Positions 8,118 to 17,448 of a DNA stretch of 64,000 bases are shown piece by piece (position 1 is the first letter of the stretch; each line of letters starts with the position of its first letter). Location of the stretch: positions 1 to 64,000 of the forward strand of contig JASGIB010000001.1 of assembly GCA_047602125.1 (NCBI GenBank), written 5' to 3'. Source of the stretch: Pseudoluteimonas sp047602125. GTDB lineage: Bacteria > Pseudomonadota > Gammaproteobacteria > Xanthomonadales > Xanthomonadaceae. The translations under genes and the position numbers were made by a program. Under the pieces are notes generated by a model. The model made no database searches, had not been told where the DNA came from, and worked only from the letters and a program-made list of their open reading frames with translations.

Positions 8118-8814
8118 ACCCATGCACGACGTGATCCGCGCCGAGAAGCTCGGCAAGACCTATGCCGAGGGCAAGCTGCACACGCCGGTGTTCGACGGCC
8201 TCGACTTCGCGGTCGCGCCCGGCGAAACCGTGGCCATCCTCGGCGTGTCCGGCGCCGGCAAGAGCACCTTGCTGCACCTGCTCGGCGGGCTCGATACGCC
8301 GACCGCGGGCGAGGTCTACGTCGCCGGGCAAAGGATGAGCGCGCTTTCGAATGCCGCGCGCGGGCAGCTGCGCAACAAGGCGCTGGGCTTCGTCTACCAG
8401 TTCCACCACCTGCTGCCGGAATTCACGGCGCTGGAGAACGTGATGCTGCCGGTATTGCTCGGCGGCGCGGACGCCGGCCAGGCGAATGCGCAGGCAAAGC
8501 AATTGCTGGAAGCCGTTGGCCTCGGGCACCGGCTTGCGCACAAGCCTGGCGAACTCTCCGGCGGCGAGCGCCAGCGTGCCGCGGTGGCGCGCGCGTTGGT
8601 GAACAAGCCGGCCTGCGTGCTCGGCGATGAACCGACCGGCAATCTCGATGAGAAGACCGCAGCCGGGGTGTTCGCGCTGATGCTGGAATTGAACCGCGCG
8701 CAGAAGACCAGCCTGGTGCTCGTGACCCACGACCGCAGCCTCGCACGGCGGCTGGACCGGACGATGGAATTGCACGAGGGGAAGTTGCGGGAGTTGGGAG
8801 CGGGGCAGGTTTGA
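8110..8814 (+). CDS. lolD: Lipoprotein-releasing system ATP-binding protein LolD
   Basis: A 234-residue ABC ATPase with Walker A GVSGAGKST, Q-loop region YQFHHLLPEF, signature LSGGERQRAAVARAL and Walker B ACVLGDEPTGNLD. YQFHHLLPEF is typical of LolD rather than of other MacB-like ATPases. The ATG at 8110 overlaps the lolC stop, giving coupled translation; a second ATG at 8122 is also possible. It powers lipoprotein release with the LolC-type permease. Confidence 0.94.
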   Translation: MNEPMHDVIRAEKLGKTYAEGKLHTPVFDGLDFAVAPGETVAILGVSGAGKSTLLHLLGGLDTPTAGEVYVAGQRMSALSNAARGQLRNKALGFVYQFHHLLPEFTALENVMLPVLLGGADAGQANAQAKQLLEAVGLGHRLAHKPGELSGGERQRAAVARALVNKPACVLGDEPTGNLDEKTAAGVFALMLELNRAQKTSLVLVTHDRSLARRLDRTMELHEGKLRELGAGQV

Positions 8815-8854
8815 AGAACGTCTGTGCGTTAGTCGGGCGTCAGGGGGATTAGTT

Positions 8855-9817
8855 GTGAGTAAGAGCGAGAGTTTCCGAGCATGTTTTCGCGACCCGATTC
8901 CGGAGATCGCGGTGGCTGCACGGCTGCTCGACGAAGCAATCAAGGCTCATATCGAAGGAGATGGCATAGAAGCGGAGGGTCTGATTCGTAGCGCGGATAT
9001 GCCAGTCATCAGGGAGTGGCTGGAATCAGTATGGGGTGCGGGTAGTCCGCACGTACGTTATCGAGCTGTCCCTGATGCTTCTCCAGCGCTGACAAAAGAT
9101 CAGCGAGTTAAAGTGCGAATGCCGTCATCGGAAGAGAAGCGGTTTCTTCTGCAACGCGATGGTTATCATTGCCGCTTCTGCTCCATGCCTGTCATCCGTA
9201 GTGAAATCCGGGTGCGAATCGCGAAGGCTTATCCGAGTGCGCTCCCATGGGGAAACCGAAATTCAGAACAACATGCCGCATTCCAAGCAATGTGGTTGCA
9301 GTACGACCACATAGTTCCGCATGCGAGAGGCGGCACAAACGGACCAGACAACATGGTAATCACATGCGCCGCTTGCAATTTCGGGCGCATGAACTATTTG
9401 CTGGAAGAGGTTGGTTTGTTGGACCCGCGTCTGCGAGATCCATTTCGGTCGGCTTGGGATGGCCTAGAGCAATTCGCGGCAGCCAAGTCGCAGCTGAAGG
9501 CGACCGATGGTGTGGGGCAAGGGATTAAAAAGACCGACCTGAGGCTGGCGGATGTGCCGGAGCCAACGGCTGGTCCTGAAGTGATAGAAGCATTTGCATT
9601 GACATTTGATGGCTATGAGGAATGCGGTTCATTTGAACGTTGTGCCGCCATAGCGAATGCCAGATGTCACGGAACTCTTTTTGAGCTTCGTTCATGTTTG
9701 TTCTTTGAGCAACGCCGCTGGCATCATCTTGGCGAGGCCCCGGATGCAAAAGCGGATGCCTATCACAGGGAGCTAATCTCCATGATTCGAGAAAAGGTTG
9801 CTTTAGGTCAAAAATAA
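8855..9817 (+). CDS. HNH endonuclease domain protein, probably acquired
   Basis: A 320-residue protein with an HNH fold: zinc cysteines at 106 and 109 (YHCRFC), catalytic YDHIVPHARGG around 150-160, an Asn in NMVITCAACN, and the second cysteine pair at 171 and 174. The first 85 and last 120 residues match no family I recognise. The start is GTG at 8855 preceded by an A/G-rich stretch. Its DNA is plainly more AT-rich than the neighbours and uses codons rare nearby (AGA, ACA, ATA, TTG), which suggests horizontal transfer. It sits alone between lolD and comEC. A defence or mobile-element role is possible but not shown. Confidence 0.75.
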   Translation: MSKSESFRACFRDPIPEIAVAARLLDEAIKAHIEGDGIEAEGLIRSADMPVIREWLESVWGAGSPHVRYRAVPDASPALTKDQRVKVRMPSSEEKRFLLQRDGYHCRFCSMPVIRSEIRVRIAKAYPSALPWGNRNSEQHAAFQAMWLQYDHIVPHARGGTNGPDNMVITCAACNFGRMNYLLEEVGLLDPRLRDPFRSAWDGLEQFAAAKSQLKATDGVGQGIKKTDLRLADVPEPTAGPEVIEAFALTFDGYEECGSFERCAAIANARCHGTLFELRSCLFFEQRRWHHLGEAPDAKADAYHRELISMIREKVALGQK

Positions 9818-9925
9818 TAGACCGGCGTGTCCGCACAACATGATTGTTGAATTTCAGACAACTCCGACCCGCCGCCGCGCTGCCCGCTGATCCAACCTGC
9901 CAAAGCCCGCCGGCACGCTGTTGGC

Positions 9926-12337
9926 ATGGCGATCGCGATTCCAAATCCCCGATTCCTGCTGCCCTCGGTGCGTATCGCGAACGCGCGCTGGCAGCCGCTG
10001 CCTTTCGGGCCGGCGACCGCGCTGACCTTGCTCGCCGGTTGCGTCGCCAGCTTGTTGCTGCAGGCGTTCGCGCCGATCTGGTGCGCGGTGCTGGCCGTCA
10101 TCGTCGGTGCCACTGGCTGGTATGTCGGTGGAATCGCGCGAATCGCGGGGATGCTGCTGCTTGGTTTCGGGCTGTGCACGTTGCAGGCGGATCGTGCCTT
10201 GGACGCTCAGCTGCCGCCGGCGCTGGAAGGCAAGGTCGTCGAGATCACTGGCCGCATCGTCGATCTGCCGGTCCGCGAGCCCAAACGCACGCGATTCCGT
10301 GTCCTCGTCGATAGGGATGCGCCGGAATCGCTGCGCGGCAAGACCCTGCAGTTGGCCTGGTACGACGACCGCAAACAATTGCACGACGGAATCGTTCCAC
10401 CGATTCCCGTGCACGCGGGTGAGCGCTGGAAACTCGAAGCCAAGCTGCGCGCGCCGCGCGGGCTGCGCAATCCCGGCGGGTTCGATGCCGAGCGCAACGC
10501 CTTGGCGCAAGGCATCGCCGCGACCGGTTATGTCGCCGATGCCGAAAATGCGAAGCGAATTGGTGTCGCGCGCGGCCTCGATGCCTGGCGTGAAGCGATG
10601 TCCGCGCGCATCGGGCGCACGGCACCGTCTGATTCCGCGCGGTTCCTGCGTGCGTTCGCACTGGGGGATACCGGCGGACTCATGGACGAGGACTGGGAAA
10701 TCCTGCGCGCAGGCGGCCTGACCCACCTGATCGCGATTTCCGGCTTCCATGTCGGCCTCGTCGCCGGTTTCGGCGCCTTGCTCGCGCGCGGGCTGTGGTG
10801 GTTGTTCCCGCTGCTGGCGCGGCGCTGTCCGCGCCAGGTCGCCTGTGGCGTCGCCGCGCTCGCATTCGCCGCCGGCTACAGCCTGATCGCCGGGCTGTCG
10901 TTGCCGACGCTGCGCACCTTGCTGATGATCGCGGTCGTGGTGCTGGCACGCGCGATGCGCCGCGCCATGCGCGCGGGCGATGCGCTGGCGCTGGCCGCGA
11001 TCGCCATGCTGCTCGCGGATGCGCTGTCGCCGTTGTCCCCGGGATTCTGGCTGAGTTTCATCGGTGTCGCATGGTTGCTGTGGTGCCTGCCAGGCGTGGA
11101 AACGAAACCGCTGCGCGGTTTCTTCGCCGCGCAAGGCGTGGCCACGCTCGGGCTGTTGCCGTTGACCGCATTGTTCTTCGGCCAGGCTTCGCTCGCAGGC
11201 CCGTTCGCCAACCTGCTGGCGGTGCCGTGGTGGAGCCTCGTCGTCGTGCCGTTGACGCTGGCCGGTACCGGGCTCGAAGCCCTGCATCCGGGCGCGGGCG
11301 CTTGGGCATGGTGGCTGGCCGGACATGCGTTCGAATGGTCGTGGCGATTGTTCGCGTGGATGGCCTCGTCGCCGATGGCGCTGTGGTGGGCGCCGGAATC
11401 GCGCTGGTTCGCGGTGCCGCTGGCGCTCGCCTCCGCGTTCTGGATGCTGCTGCCGCGCGGCGTGCCGGGCAAGCCGCTCGCCGTATTGCTGTGGCTGCCC
11501 TTGCTGCTGCCCGCGTTGCACGCGCCTGCGGTCGGCGATGCGGAGCTCGTCGTCGTCGACGTGGGGCAGGGCTTGTCGGTGCTGGTGCGCACGAGTCATC
11601 ACGTATTGCTCTACGACATGGGGCCGGCGATTCCGGACGGATTCGACGCCGGCGAGCGCGTGGTCGTTCCTGCGCTGCATGCGCTGGGCGTGCAGCGGAT
11701 CGATGTCGCCATGGTCAGCCATGGGGATAACGACCATGCCGGCGGATTCGCGGCGGTGAAACGCGCATTCCCCCCGGGCCTGTCGCTGAGTCCCGCGGAC
11801 AGCCCGGTCCCGCAGACGAAACCCTGCATCGCCGGCACGCACTGGCGCTGGGATGGCGTGGAATTCCGCGTGCTGCATCCCGCGGCCGGCTTTCCCTACC
11901 TCGACAACGAATCGAGTTGCGTGCTGCGCGTGTCCGGCGTGCACGGCGCGGCCTTGCTGACCGGCGACATCGGCGAGGTGATCGAACGCAAACTGTTGCG
12001 CGAACAGCCATCGATGCTGCGCGCGGACGTGGTGCTGGTCGCGCACCATGGCAGCGGCGGTTCCTCGGATCCGGGCTTCATCGCCGCCACCGGCGCGAAG
12101 CTGGCGCTGGTCTCGTCCGGGTTCGGCAACCGTTTCCACCACCCGCTGGCCGAAGTGGTCGAACGCTGGCGTGAGGCCGGCGCCGACGTTGAAGACACGC
12201 AGGACCTCGGCGCCTTGCGGATCCGGTTGCCGCAGGGTGGGCCGGAATTCGAGGGCGAGCGCCTGCGCCATCCGCGGCCGTGGGACGCGGCGCGGCGGCG
12301 TACGCGGGCCGCTGGGCTATCCTATCGACCCGATTGA
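9926..12337 (+). CDS. comEC: DNA internalization competence protein ComEC/Rec2
   Basis: An 803-residue polytopic membrane protein that moves single-stranded DNA across the inner membrane in natural transformation. It has N-terminal helices and a DUF4131 region, the competence domain (LTHLIAISGFHVGLVAGFG near residue 270), and a C-terminal metallo-beta-lactamase-like domain (VVDVGQG at about 541, SHGDNDHAGG at about 596). The ATG at 9926 gives a normal length. It is followed 18 bases later by exbB. Confidence 0.92.
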   Translation: MAIAIPNPRFLLPSVRIANARWQPLPFGPATALTLLAGCVASLLLQAFAPIWCAVLAVIVGATGWYVGGIARIAGMLLLGFGLCTLQADRALDAQLPPALEGKVVEITGRIVDLPVREPKRTRFRVLVDRDAPESLRGKTLQLAWYDDRKQLHDGIVPPIPVHAGERWKLEAKLRAPRGLRNPGGFDAERNALAQGIAATGYVADAENAKRIGVARGLDAWREAMSARIGRTAPSDSARFLRAFALGDTGGLMDEDWEILRAGGLTHLIAISGFHVGLVAGFGALLARGLWWLFPLLARRCPRQVACGVAALAFAAGYSLIAGLSLPTLRTLLMIAVVVLARAMRRAMRAGDALALAAIAMLLADALSPLSPGFWLSFIGVAWLLWCLPGVETKPLRGFFAAQGVATLGLLPLTALFFGQASLAGPFANLLAVPWWSLVVVPLTLAGTGLEALHPGAGAWAWWLAGHAFEWSWRLFAWMASSPMALWWAPESRWFAVPLALASAFWMLLPRGVPGKPLAVLLWLPLLLPALHAPAVGDAELVVVDVGQGLSVLVRTSHHVLLYDMGPAIPDGFDAGERVVVPALHALGVQRIDVAMVSHGDNDHAGGFAAVKRAFPPGLSLSPADSPVPQTKPCIAGTHWRWDGVEFRVLHPAAGFPYLDNESSCVLRVSGVHGAALLTGDIGEVIERKLLREQPSMLRADVVLVAHHGSGGSSDPGFIAATGAKLALVSSGFGNRFHHPLAEVVERWREAGADVEDTQDLGALRIRLPQGGPEFEGERLRHPRPWDAARRRTRAAGLSYRPD

Positions 12338-12355
12338 ACGCCCCTGGAGGCGCGC

Positions 12356-13024
12356 GTGCTGGAACTGGTCCGGGCCGGCGGCTGGCCGATGATCCCGCTG
12401 CTGCTGCTGGCGGTGGCGAGCGTGGCGATCATCGTCGAACGTTTCTGGAGCCTGCGTCGCGACGCGGTGCTGCCGCCGGGCCTCGGCGACGAGGTCCGTA
12501 CCTGGGTCGCGCGCGATCCGAATCCCGATCCGGCGCATATCGAATCGCTGCGCCGCACCTCGCCGCTGGGCGCGCTGCTCGCCGCCGCGCTGGACGTGCG
12601 CCATCGCCCCGGCGACCAGGTCCGGGAACGCATCGAGGATGTCGGCCGCCACCTCGTGCACCGCATGGAGCGTTTCCTCAACAGCCTCGGCACGATCGCC
12701 GCGGCGGGGCCGCTGCTCGGCCTGTTCGGCACCGTGGTCGGCATGATCCAGATGTTCCTCGGCATCCTCGACCACGGCATCGGCGACGTGAACCAGCTCG
12801 CCGGCGGCATCGGCAAGGCGCTGGTCTGCACCGCGACCGGCATGGTCGTGGCGATCCCGGCGCTGATGTTCCATCGCTATTTCCGCGGGCGCATCGCCGG
12901 CTACATCGTCGACATGGAACACGAGGCGATCCAGCTGCTCGACACCCTCGACGCCAACGACAAGGGCCCGCATCCGGCCGCGCCGGGCAGCCGCGGCATC
13001 ACCCCGACCATCGACGCCGCCTGA
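12356..13024 (+). CDS. exbB: ExbB/TolQ-family proton channel protein
   Basis: A 222-residue protein with a GTG start preceded by the ribosome-binding sequence CTGGAGG. One helix lies near the N-terminus (PMIPLLLLAVASVAIIVERF, about 11-30) and two more in the C-terminal half (TIAAAGPLLGLFGTVVGMI at about 118 and ALVCTATGMVVAIPALMF at about 158). The GLFGTVVGMI segment is the MotA/TolQ/ExbB hallmark. With ExbD it couples the proton gradient to TonB-type energy transduction. It overlaps exbD by one base and lies upstream of msbA. Confidence 0.9.
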   Translation: MLELVRAGGWPMIPLLLLAVASVAIIVERFWSLRRDAVLPPGLGDEVRTWVARDPNPDPAHIESLRRTSPLGALLAAALDVRHRPGDQVRERIEDVGRHLVHRMERFLNSLGTIAAAGPLLGLFGTVVGMIQMFLGILDHGIGDVNQLAGGIGKALVCTATGMVVAIPALMFHRYFRGRIAGYIVDMEHEAIQLLDTLDANDKGPHPAAPGSRGITPTIDAA

Positions 13025-13467
13025 TGCGCATCCGCGACTTCCGCGCCGACGACAGCCCGGAGATCAACCTGATCCCGCTGATCGACGTGGTCCTGTGCCT
13101 GATCATCTTCTTCGTCGTGACCACGACGTTCGACGCGCGTTCGGTGCTGCGTCTTGAACTGCCGCGCGCGGACGGCAAGCCGAACGAGGCGCAGTCGAAC
13201 GCGCTGAGCGTGCTGGTCAACGCCGACGGGCGCTACTTCGTGCAGGACCGGGAATCGCTGCGCGGCGACGTGGATTCGCTCAAGCGCACCATCGCCGAAG
13301 TCGCCGGCCCGGATCGCGATCGCAGCGTGCTGCTGCGCGCCGATGGCCGCACCCCGCACCAGGCGGTGGTGACCGCGCTCGATGCGCTCGGCCAGCTCGG
13401 CTTCCGCCACATCGCGATCGCGACCGCGCCGGAACCGCCGCAATCGGGCGGGGCGGGCAAGGACTGA
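13024..13467 (+). CDS. exbD: ExbD/TolR-family biopolymer transport protein
   Basis: A 147-residue protein with one N-terminal membrane helix (IPLIDVVLCLIIFFVVTT, about 18-36) carrying the conserved proton-path aspartate in PLIDVVL, and a periplasmic domain. Start and stop overlap the flanking exbB and msbA genes by one base each, so the genes are co-transcribed. It is the partner of ExbB. Linkage of an exbBD pair with msbA-lpxK-kdsB is a recurrent arrangement in proteobacteria and links energy transduction with envelope biogenesis. Confidence 0.92.
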   Translation: MRIRDFRADDSPEINLIPLIDVVLCLIIFFVVTTTFDARSVLRLELPRADGKPNEAQSNALSVLVNADGRYFVQDRESLRGDVDSLKRTIAEVAGPDRDRSVLLRADGRTPHQAVVTALDALGQLGFRHIAIATAPEPPQSGGAGKD

Positions 13468-15227
13468 TGGACGCCGCGTCGACGCCGCCGGCGCGCAGCG
13501 GTTACCGCCGCCTGATGACGCTGGCGAAGCCTTACCGCCTGCTGCTGCTGGCCGGCCTGCTGGCGATGGGCGTGGAGGCGGCGGCTGGCGCCGGTTTCAC
13601 CCTGATGATGAAACCGATCATCAACCAGACCTTCATCGCGCGGAATTCGGAGGTCAGCCTGTTGTTGCCGCTGGCCATCGTCGGCCTGTTCGTCGTACGC
13701 GGCATCGCCGGCTACGTCACCGACATGAGCGGCGCGCGCGCCGGCCGCGGCATTGCCCGCGACATGCGCGTGCAGGCGTTCGCGAAATACCTGCGCCTGC
13801 CCGGCCTGCGCTTCGACTCGGAACCGGTGCCGCAGATGCTGGTGCGGCTCGGCTCCGACAGCGACCAGGTCGCGCAGGCCGCGATCGACGCCGGCAAGGT
13901 CATGCTGCAGCAATCGCTGCAGGTGGTGGCGATGCTCGGCGCGATGCTCTACACCAGCTGGCAGGTCACGCTGGCGGTGCTGTTGCTCGGCCCGCCGCTC
14001 GCGTTCGTGATGGATCGCGTCGGCAAGCGTTACCGACGCATCAGCCACCGCATCCAGGAAAGCAGCGGCAAACTGATGCAGGCCGCGGACCAGGCGCTGT
14101 CCGGGCAGCAGGAAGTGAAGGTCTACGGCGCGCAGCGCAGCGAATTCGCGCGCTATTCCGCGCAGGCCGATACCCACCTGAAGCTGAGCCTGAAGGTCGA
14201 ATCGACGCGTTCGATTTCCTCGGCGCTGGTGCAGCTGATGGGGTCGGTCGGGCTGGCGCTGCTGCTGTTCTTCGCCGGGCGCGAAGCCATCGCCGGGCGG
14301 CTGGATGCCGGCGGCTTCGTCACGCTGATGACCTCGATGATGGCGGTGATCCCGGCGCTGAAGCAGCTGACCAACGTGCAGAACATGCTGCAGCGCGGGC
14401 TCGCGTCCTCCGATCGCCTGTTCCACATCCTCGACGCCGAGGACGAGTCCGACACGGGCCGCGTGCCGCTCGAGCGCGCGAAGGGCCTGGTCGAATTCCG
14501 CGACGTGGTCGCGCGCTACCCGGGGCAGGCGCAGCCGGCGCTGGACCACGTCAGCTTCGTCGCGAAGCCGGGCACGGTGACCGCGATCGTCGGTCGTTCC
14601 GGAGGCGGCAAGTCCACGCTGGTGAAGCTGATCCCGCGCTTCTACGAACCGGAGTCCGGCGAGATCCTGCTCGACGGCCATCCGCTGCGCGACTACCCGC
14701 TCGCCGATTTGCGCCGGCAGATCGCGCTGGTCGGGCAACAGGTGGTGCTGTTCGACGGCAGCGTCGCCGCGAACATCGCCTACGGCGAGCTCGAGGGCGC
14801 AAATGCCGAGGCATTGCGCCGCGCGATCTCGGCGGCGAACGCGGCCGAATTCGTCGACCGCATGGCCGAAGGCGCGGAAACGTCGGTCGGCAATCGCGGC
14901 GGGCGCCTGTCCGGCGGCCAGCGACAGCGCATCGCCATCGCCCGCGCCATCCTCAAGGACGCGCCGGTGCTGATCCTCGACGAGGCCACCGCCGCGCTCG
15001 ACAACGAATCCGAGCGCCTGGTGCAGGATGCGCTCGACCACCTGATGCCGGACCGCACCACGCTGGTGATCGCGCACCGGCTTTCGACCATCGAACACGC
15101 CGACCAGGTGCTGGTGCTGGACGAAGGCCGGCTGGTGGAGCAGGGCACGCACGCCGAACTGATGGCGAAGGGCGGCCTGTATGCGCACCTGCACCGGGTG
15201 CAGTTCCGCGAACCGGGCAACGCGTGA
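13467..15227 (+). CDS. msbA: Lipid A export ATP-binding/permease protein MsbA
   Basis: A 586-residue ABC half-transporter. Six helices occupy about residues 20-310; the ATPase domain has Walker A GRSGGGKST near residue 376, signature LSGGQRQRIAIARA near 481 and Walker B VLILDEATAALD. MsbA flips lipid A-core from the inner to the outer leaflet of the inner membrane. It is followed at once by lpxK, with a GTGA overlap, as in many Gram-negatives. Confidence 0.94.
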   Translation: MDAASTPPARSGYRRLMTLAKPYRLLLLAGLLAMGVEAAAGAGFTLMMKPIINQTFIARNSEVSLLLPLAIVGLFVVRGIAGYVTDMSGARAGRGIARDMRVQAFAKYLRLPGLRFDSEPVPQMLVRLGSDSDQVAQAAIDAGKVMLQQSLQVVAMLGAMLYTSWQVTLAVLLLGPPLAFVMDRVGKRYRRISHRIQESSGKLMQAADQALSGQQEVKVYGAQRSEFARYSAQADTHLKLSLKVESTRSISSALVQLMGSVGLALLLFFAGREAIAGRLDAGGFVTLMTSMMAVIPALKQLTNVQNMLQRGLASSDRLFHILDAEDESDTGRVPLERAKGLVEFRDVVARYPGQAQPALDHVSFVAKPGTVTAIVGRSGGGKSTLVKLIPRFYEPESGEILLDGHPLRDYPLADLRRQIALVGQQVVLFDGSVAANIAYGELEGANAEALRRAISAANAAEFVDRMAEGAETSVGNRGGRLSGGQRQRIAIARAILKDAPVLILDEATAALDNESERLVQDALDHLMPDRTTLVIAHRLSTIEHADQVLVLDEGRLVEQGTHAELMAKGGLYAHLHRVQFREPGNA

Positions 15228-16216
15228 GCGCAGGTCGACGTCGTCCGCCCGCATATTGGTACGGCACCGAAGCGCCGCCCTGGACCGCGCGTGCATTGTC
15301 GGCGCTGTATGGCGGCGCGCTGGCGTTGCGCGAAAAGCTCGGGTTTCCGCGCGCGAAACGCGTGGACAGGCCGGTGGTCGTGGTCGGCAACCTCATCGCC
15401 GGCGGCAGCGGCAAGACGCCGCTGGTCATCGCGCTGGTCGAACGCCTGCGCCGGCAGGGCTGGACGCCGGGCATCGCGACGCGCGGCTACGGCCGCGAGC
15501 ACGAGGACAAGCCGCTCTGGGTCGAAGCCGGCACCGATCCCGCGCTCGGCGGCGACGAACCGGTGCTGCTCGCGCGCCTGACCGGCGCGAAGGTGCGCGC
15601 CGACCGCGACCGCGTTGCCGCGGCGTGCGCGCTCATCGATGCCGGCTGCGACATCGTGGTCTGCGACGACGGACTGCAGCATCGACGCCTACATCGCGAC
15701 GTGGAAATCGAAGTCATCGACGGCCGCCGTCGCTACGGCAACGGCATGCTGCTGCCGGCGGGACCGTTGCGCGAACCGGCCGAACGCGGCGAACGTTGCG
15801 ATTTCCGGGTGGTGAATGGCGGTGAGGCGGGCTTCGGCGAATGGCCGATGCGGCTCGATGCCGACCTGGCCATGCCCATGCGCGGCGGGCGTTCGCGCCC
15901 GCTGGCGGATTTCTCCGGCCGGCGCGTGCACGCGGTCGCCGGCATCGGCGATCCGGAGCGTTTCTTCGCCATGCTGCGCGCGCTTGGCATCGCGGTGGTG
16001 CCGCACGCGTTCCCGGACCATCATCGCTACATGGCGGATGAACTGCGCTTCGGCAACGACCTGCCGGTTCTGATGACGGAGAAGGATGCGGTGAAGTGCA
16101 AGGCTTTCGCCGACGAGCGTTGCTGGAGCGTGCCGGTGCAGGCGAAGTTGCCGGAGGCGTTCTGGATCGCGTTGCTGGACAAGTTGCCGCCGCGCACGGG
16201 AGCGAGACATGGCTGA
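15224..16216 (+). CDS. lpxK: Tetraacyldisaccharide 4'-kinase LpxK
   Basis: A 330-residue enzyme that phosphorylates the lipid A disaccharide at the 4' position. The GTG at 15224 overlaps the msbA stop. Early features include PAYWYG and the Walker A loop GNLIAGGSGKTP near residue 55, followed by TRGYGR, the acidic CDDGLQHRRLHRD and TEKDAVKCKAF. It acts at the inner membrane in the Raetz pathway. The next gene, kdsB, overlaps its 3' end by eight bases. Confidence 0.94.
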   Translation: MSAGRRRPPAYWYGTEAPPWTARALSALYGGALALREKLGFPRAKRVDRPVVVVGNLIAGGSGKTPLVIALVERLRRQGWTPGIATRGYGREHEDKPLWVEAGTDPALGGDEPVLLARLTGAKVRADRDRVAAACALIDAGCDIVVCDDGLQHRRLHRDVEIEVIDGRRRYGNGMLLPAGPLREPAERGERCDFRVVNGGEAGFGEWPMRLDADLAMPMRGGRSRPLADFSGRRVHAVAGIGDPERFFAMLRALGIAVVPHAFPDHHRYMADELRFGNDLPVLMTEKDAVKCKAFADERCWSVPVQAKLPEAFWIALLDKLPPRTGARHG

Positions 16217-16979
16217 AGGTTTCATCGTCGCGATTCCCGCCCGCTTCGGTGCCTCGCGCCTGCCGGGCAAACCCTTGCGCCCGCTCGGCGGCGAGCCGGT
16301 GATCGCGCATGTCGTGCGCCGCGCCCGGGGCGCGGGGGCGCGCGAGGTGTGGGTGGCGACCGACGACACACGCATCGCCGATGCGGTGGCGAACAGCGGG
16401 GCGAAGGTGGCGATGACCGATCCATCGCACGCGTCCGGCAGCGACCGCCTGGCCGAATGCGCGCGCATCGCCGGCTGGGGCGACGACGACATCGTGGTGA
16501 ACCTGCAGGGCGACGAGCCGTTCGCGCCGGCCAGCGGCATCCGCGTGGTTGCCGGGACGCTCGCGTCCAGCGGCGCGCCGATGGCGACGTTGGCGACGCC
16601 GGTCGGCGACGCGGCGACGTTGTTCGATCCGAACACGGTCAAGCTGGTGCGCGCTGGCAACGGCGATGCGCTGTATTTCAGCCGTGCCCCGATCCCGTGG
16701 GCGCGCGATGCCTTCGCCGCCAACCGCGACGCATTGCCGGCGGGCGATGCGTGGCTGAGGCACATCGGCATCTACGCTTATCGCGTCGGCTTCCTGCGCG
16801 CCTTTGCCGCGTTGCCGCCATCGCCGCTGGAGCGGATCGAATCGCTGGAACAACTGCGCGCGCTGGAGAACGGGCATCGCATCGCGGTGGCGCTGGCGCC
16901 CGAGCCATTCCCGCCGGGCATCGACACGCCCGAAGACCTGGCGCGCGCTGAAGCGCGGCTCGCGAAGGGCGATGGCTGA
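16209..16979 (+). CDS. kdsB: 3-deoxy-manno-octulosonate cytidylyltransferase
   Basis: A 256-residue enzyme that activates Kdo as CMP-Kdo for the LPS inner core. It has the nucleotidyltransferase start IPARFGASRLPGKPL, VWVATDD, VVNLQGDEPF with the metal-binding Asp, and HIGIYAYRVGFL, all typical of KdsB. It overlaps lpxK at the 5' end and the phosphatase gene at the 3' end, so the lipid A and Kdo steps are co-expressed. Confidence 0.95.
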   Translation: MAEGFIVAIPARFGASRLPGKPLRPLGGEPVIAHVVRRARGAGAREVWVATDDTRIADAVANSGAKVAMTDPSHASGSDRLAECARIAGWGDDDIVVNLQGDEPFAPASGIRVVAGTLASSGAPMATLATPVGDAATLFDPNTVKLVRAGNGDALYFSRAPIPWARDAFAANRDALPAGDAWLRHIGIYAYRVGFLRAFAALPPSPLERIESLEQLRALENGHRIAVALAPEPFPPGIDTPEDLARAEARLAKGDG

Positions 16980-17448
16980 ACCCTTGCGCCTGCTGATGCT
17001 GTGCATGGGCAACATCTGCCGTTCGCCCATGGCCGAAGGTGCGCTGCGCGCGCGATTGCAAGCCGCGGGACTCGCGGATGCGGTTGAACTCGATTCCGCC
17101 GGCACCGGCGGCTGGCACGCCGGAGAACCGCCCGATCCGCGCGCGATCGCCACCGCAGCCGCGCATGGCGTCGATATTTCGATGCTGCGCGCGAGGAAGA
17201 TCGAAGCCGTGGATTTCGAACGCTTCGACCGGATCCTCTGCGCCGACCGCGACAACCTCGCGCAGTTGCGCAGGCCGACGCAGGGCCGCGTACAGCCGGT
17301 GCTATTGCGGGAATGGGCGGGTTGCGCTGCGCCGCTCGAAGTGCCCGATCCCTACACCGGCGGTGCGCGCGAATTCGAGCAGGCCTGGTCGCTGGTGGAT
17401 GAAGCCGCGACGCGCATCGTCGAGCGCCTGCGCATCGAACACGCATGA
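16972..17448 (+). CDS. Low-molecular-weight protein tyrosine phosphatase
   Basis: A 158-residue phosphatase with the CX5RS active-site loop CMGNICRSP near the N-terminus and the general-acid aspartate in VPDPYTGG near residue 128. This family removes phosphate from protein tyrosine and in some bacteria controls tyrosine kinases of polysaccharide export. No kinase partner is nearby; here it is wedged between kdsB and uvrC, overlapping both. Substrate unknown. Confidence 0.88.
   Translation: MAEPLRLLMLCMGNICRSPMAEGALRARLQAAGLADAVELDSAGTGGWHAGEPPDPRAIATAAAHGVDISMLRARKIEAVDFERFDRILCADRDNLAQLRRPTQGRVQPVLLREWAGCAAPLEVPDPYTGGAREFEQAWSLVDEAATRIVERLRIEHA

Noticed and set aside
8815..9925. The HNH gene as an integron cassette
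   Set aside because: GTTAG-like strings upstream do not fit GTTRRRY well and no attC-like palindrome follows the gene.
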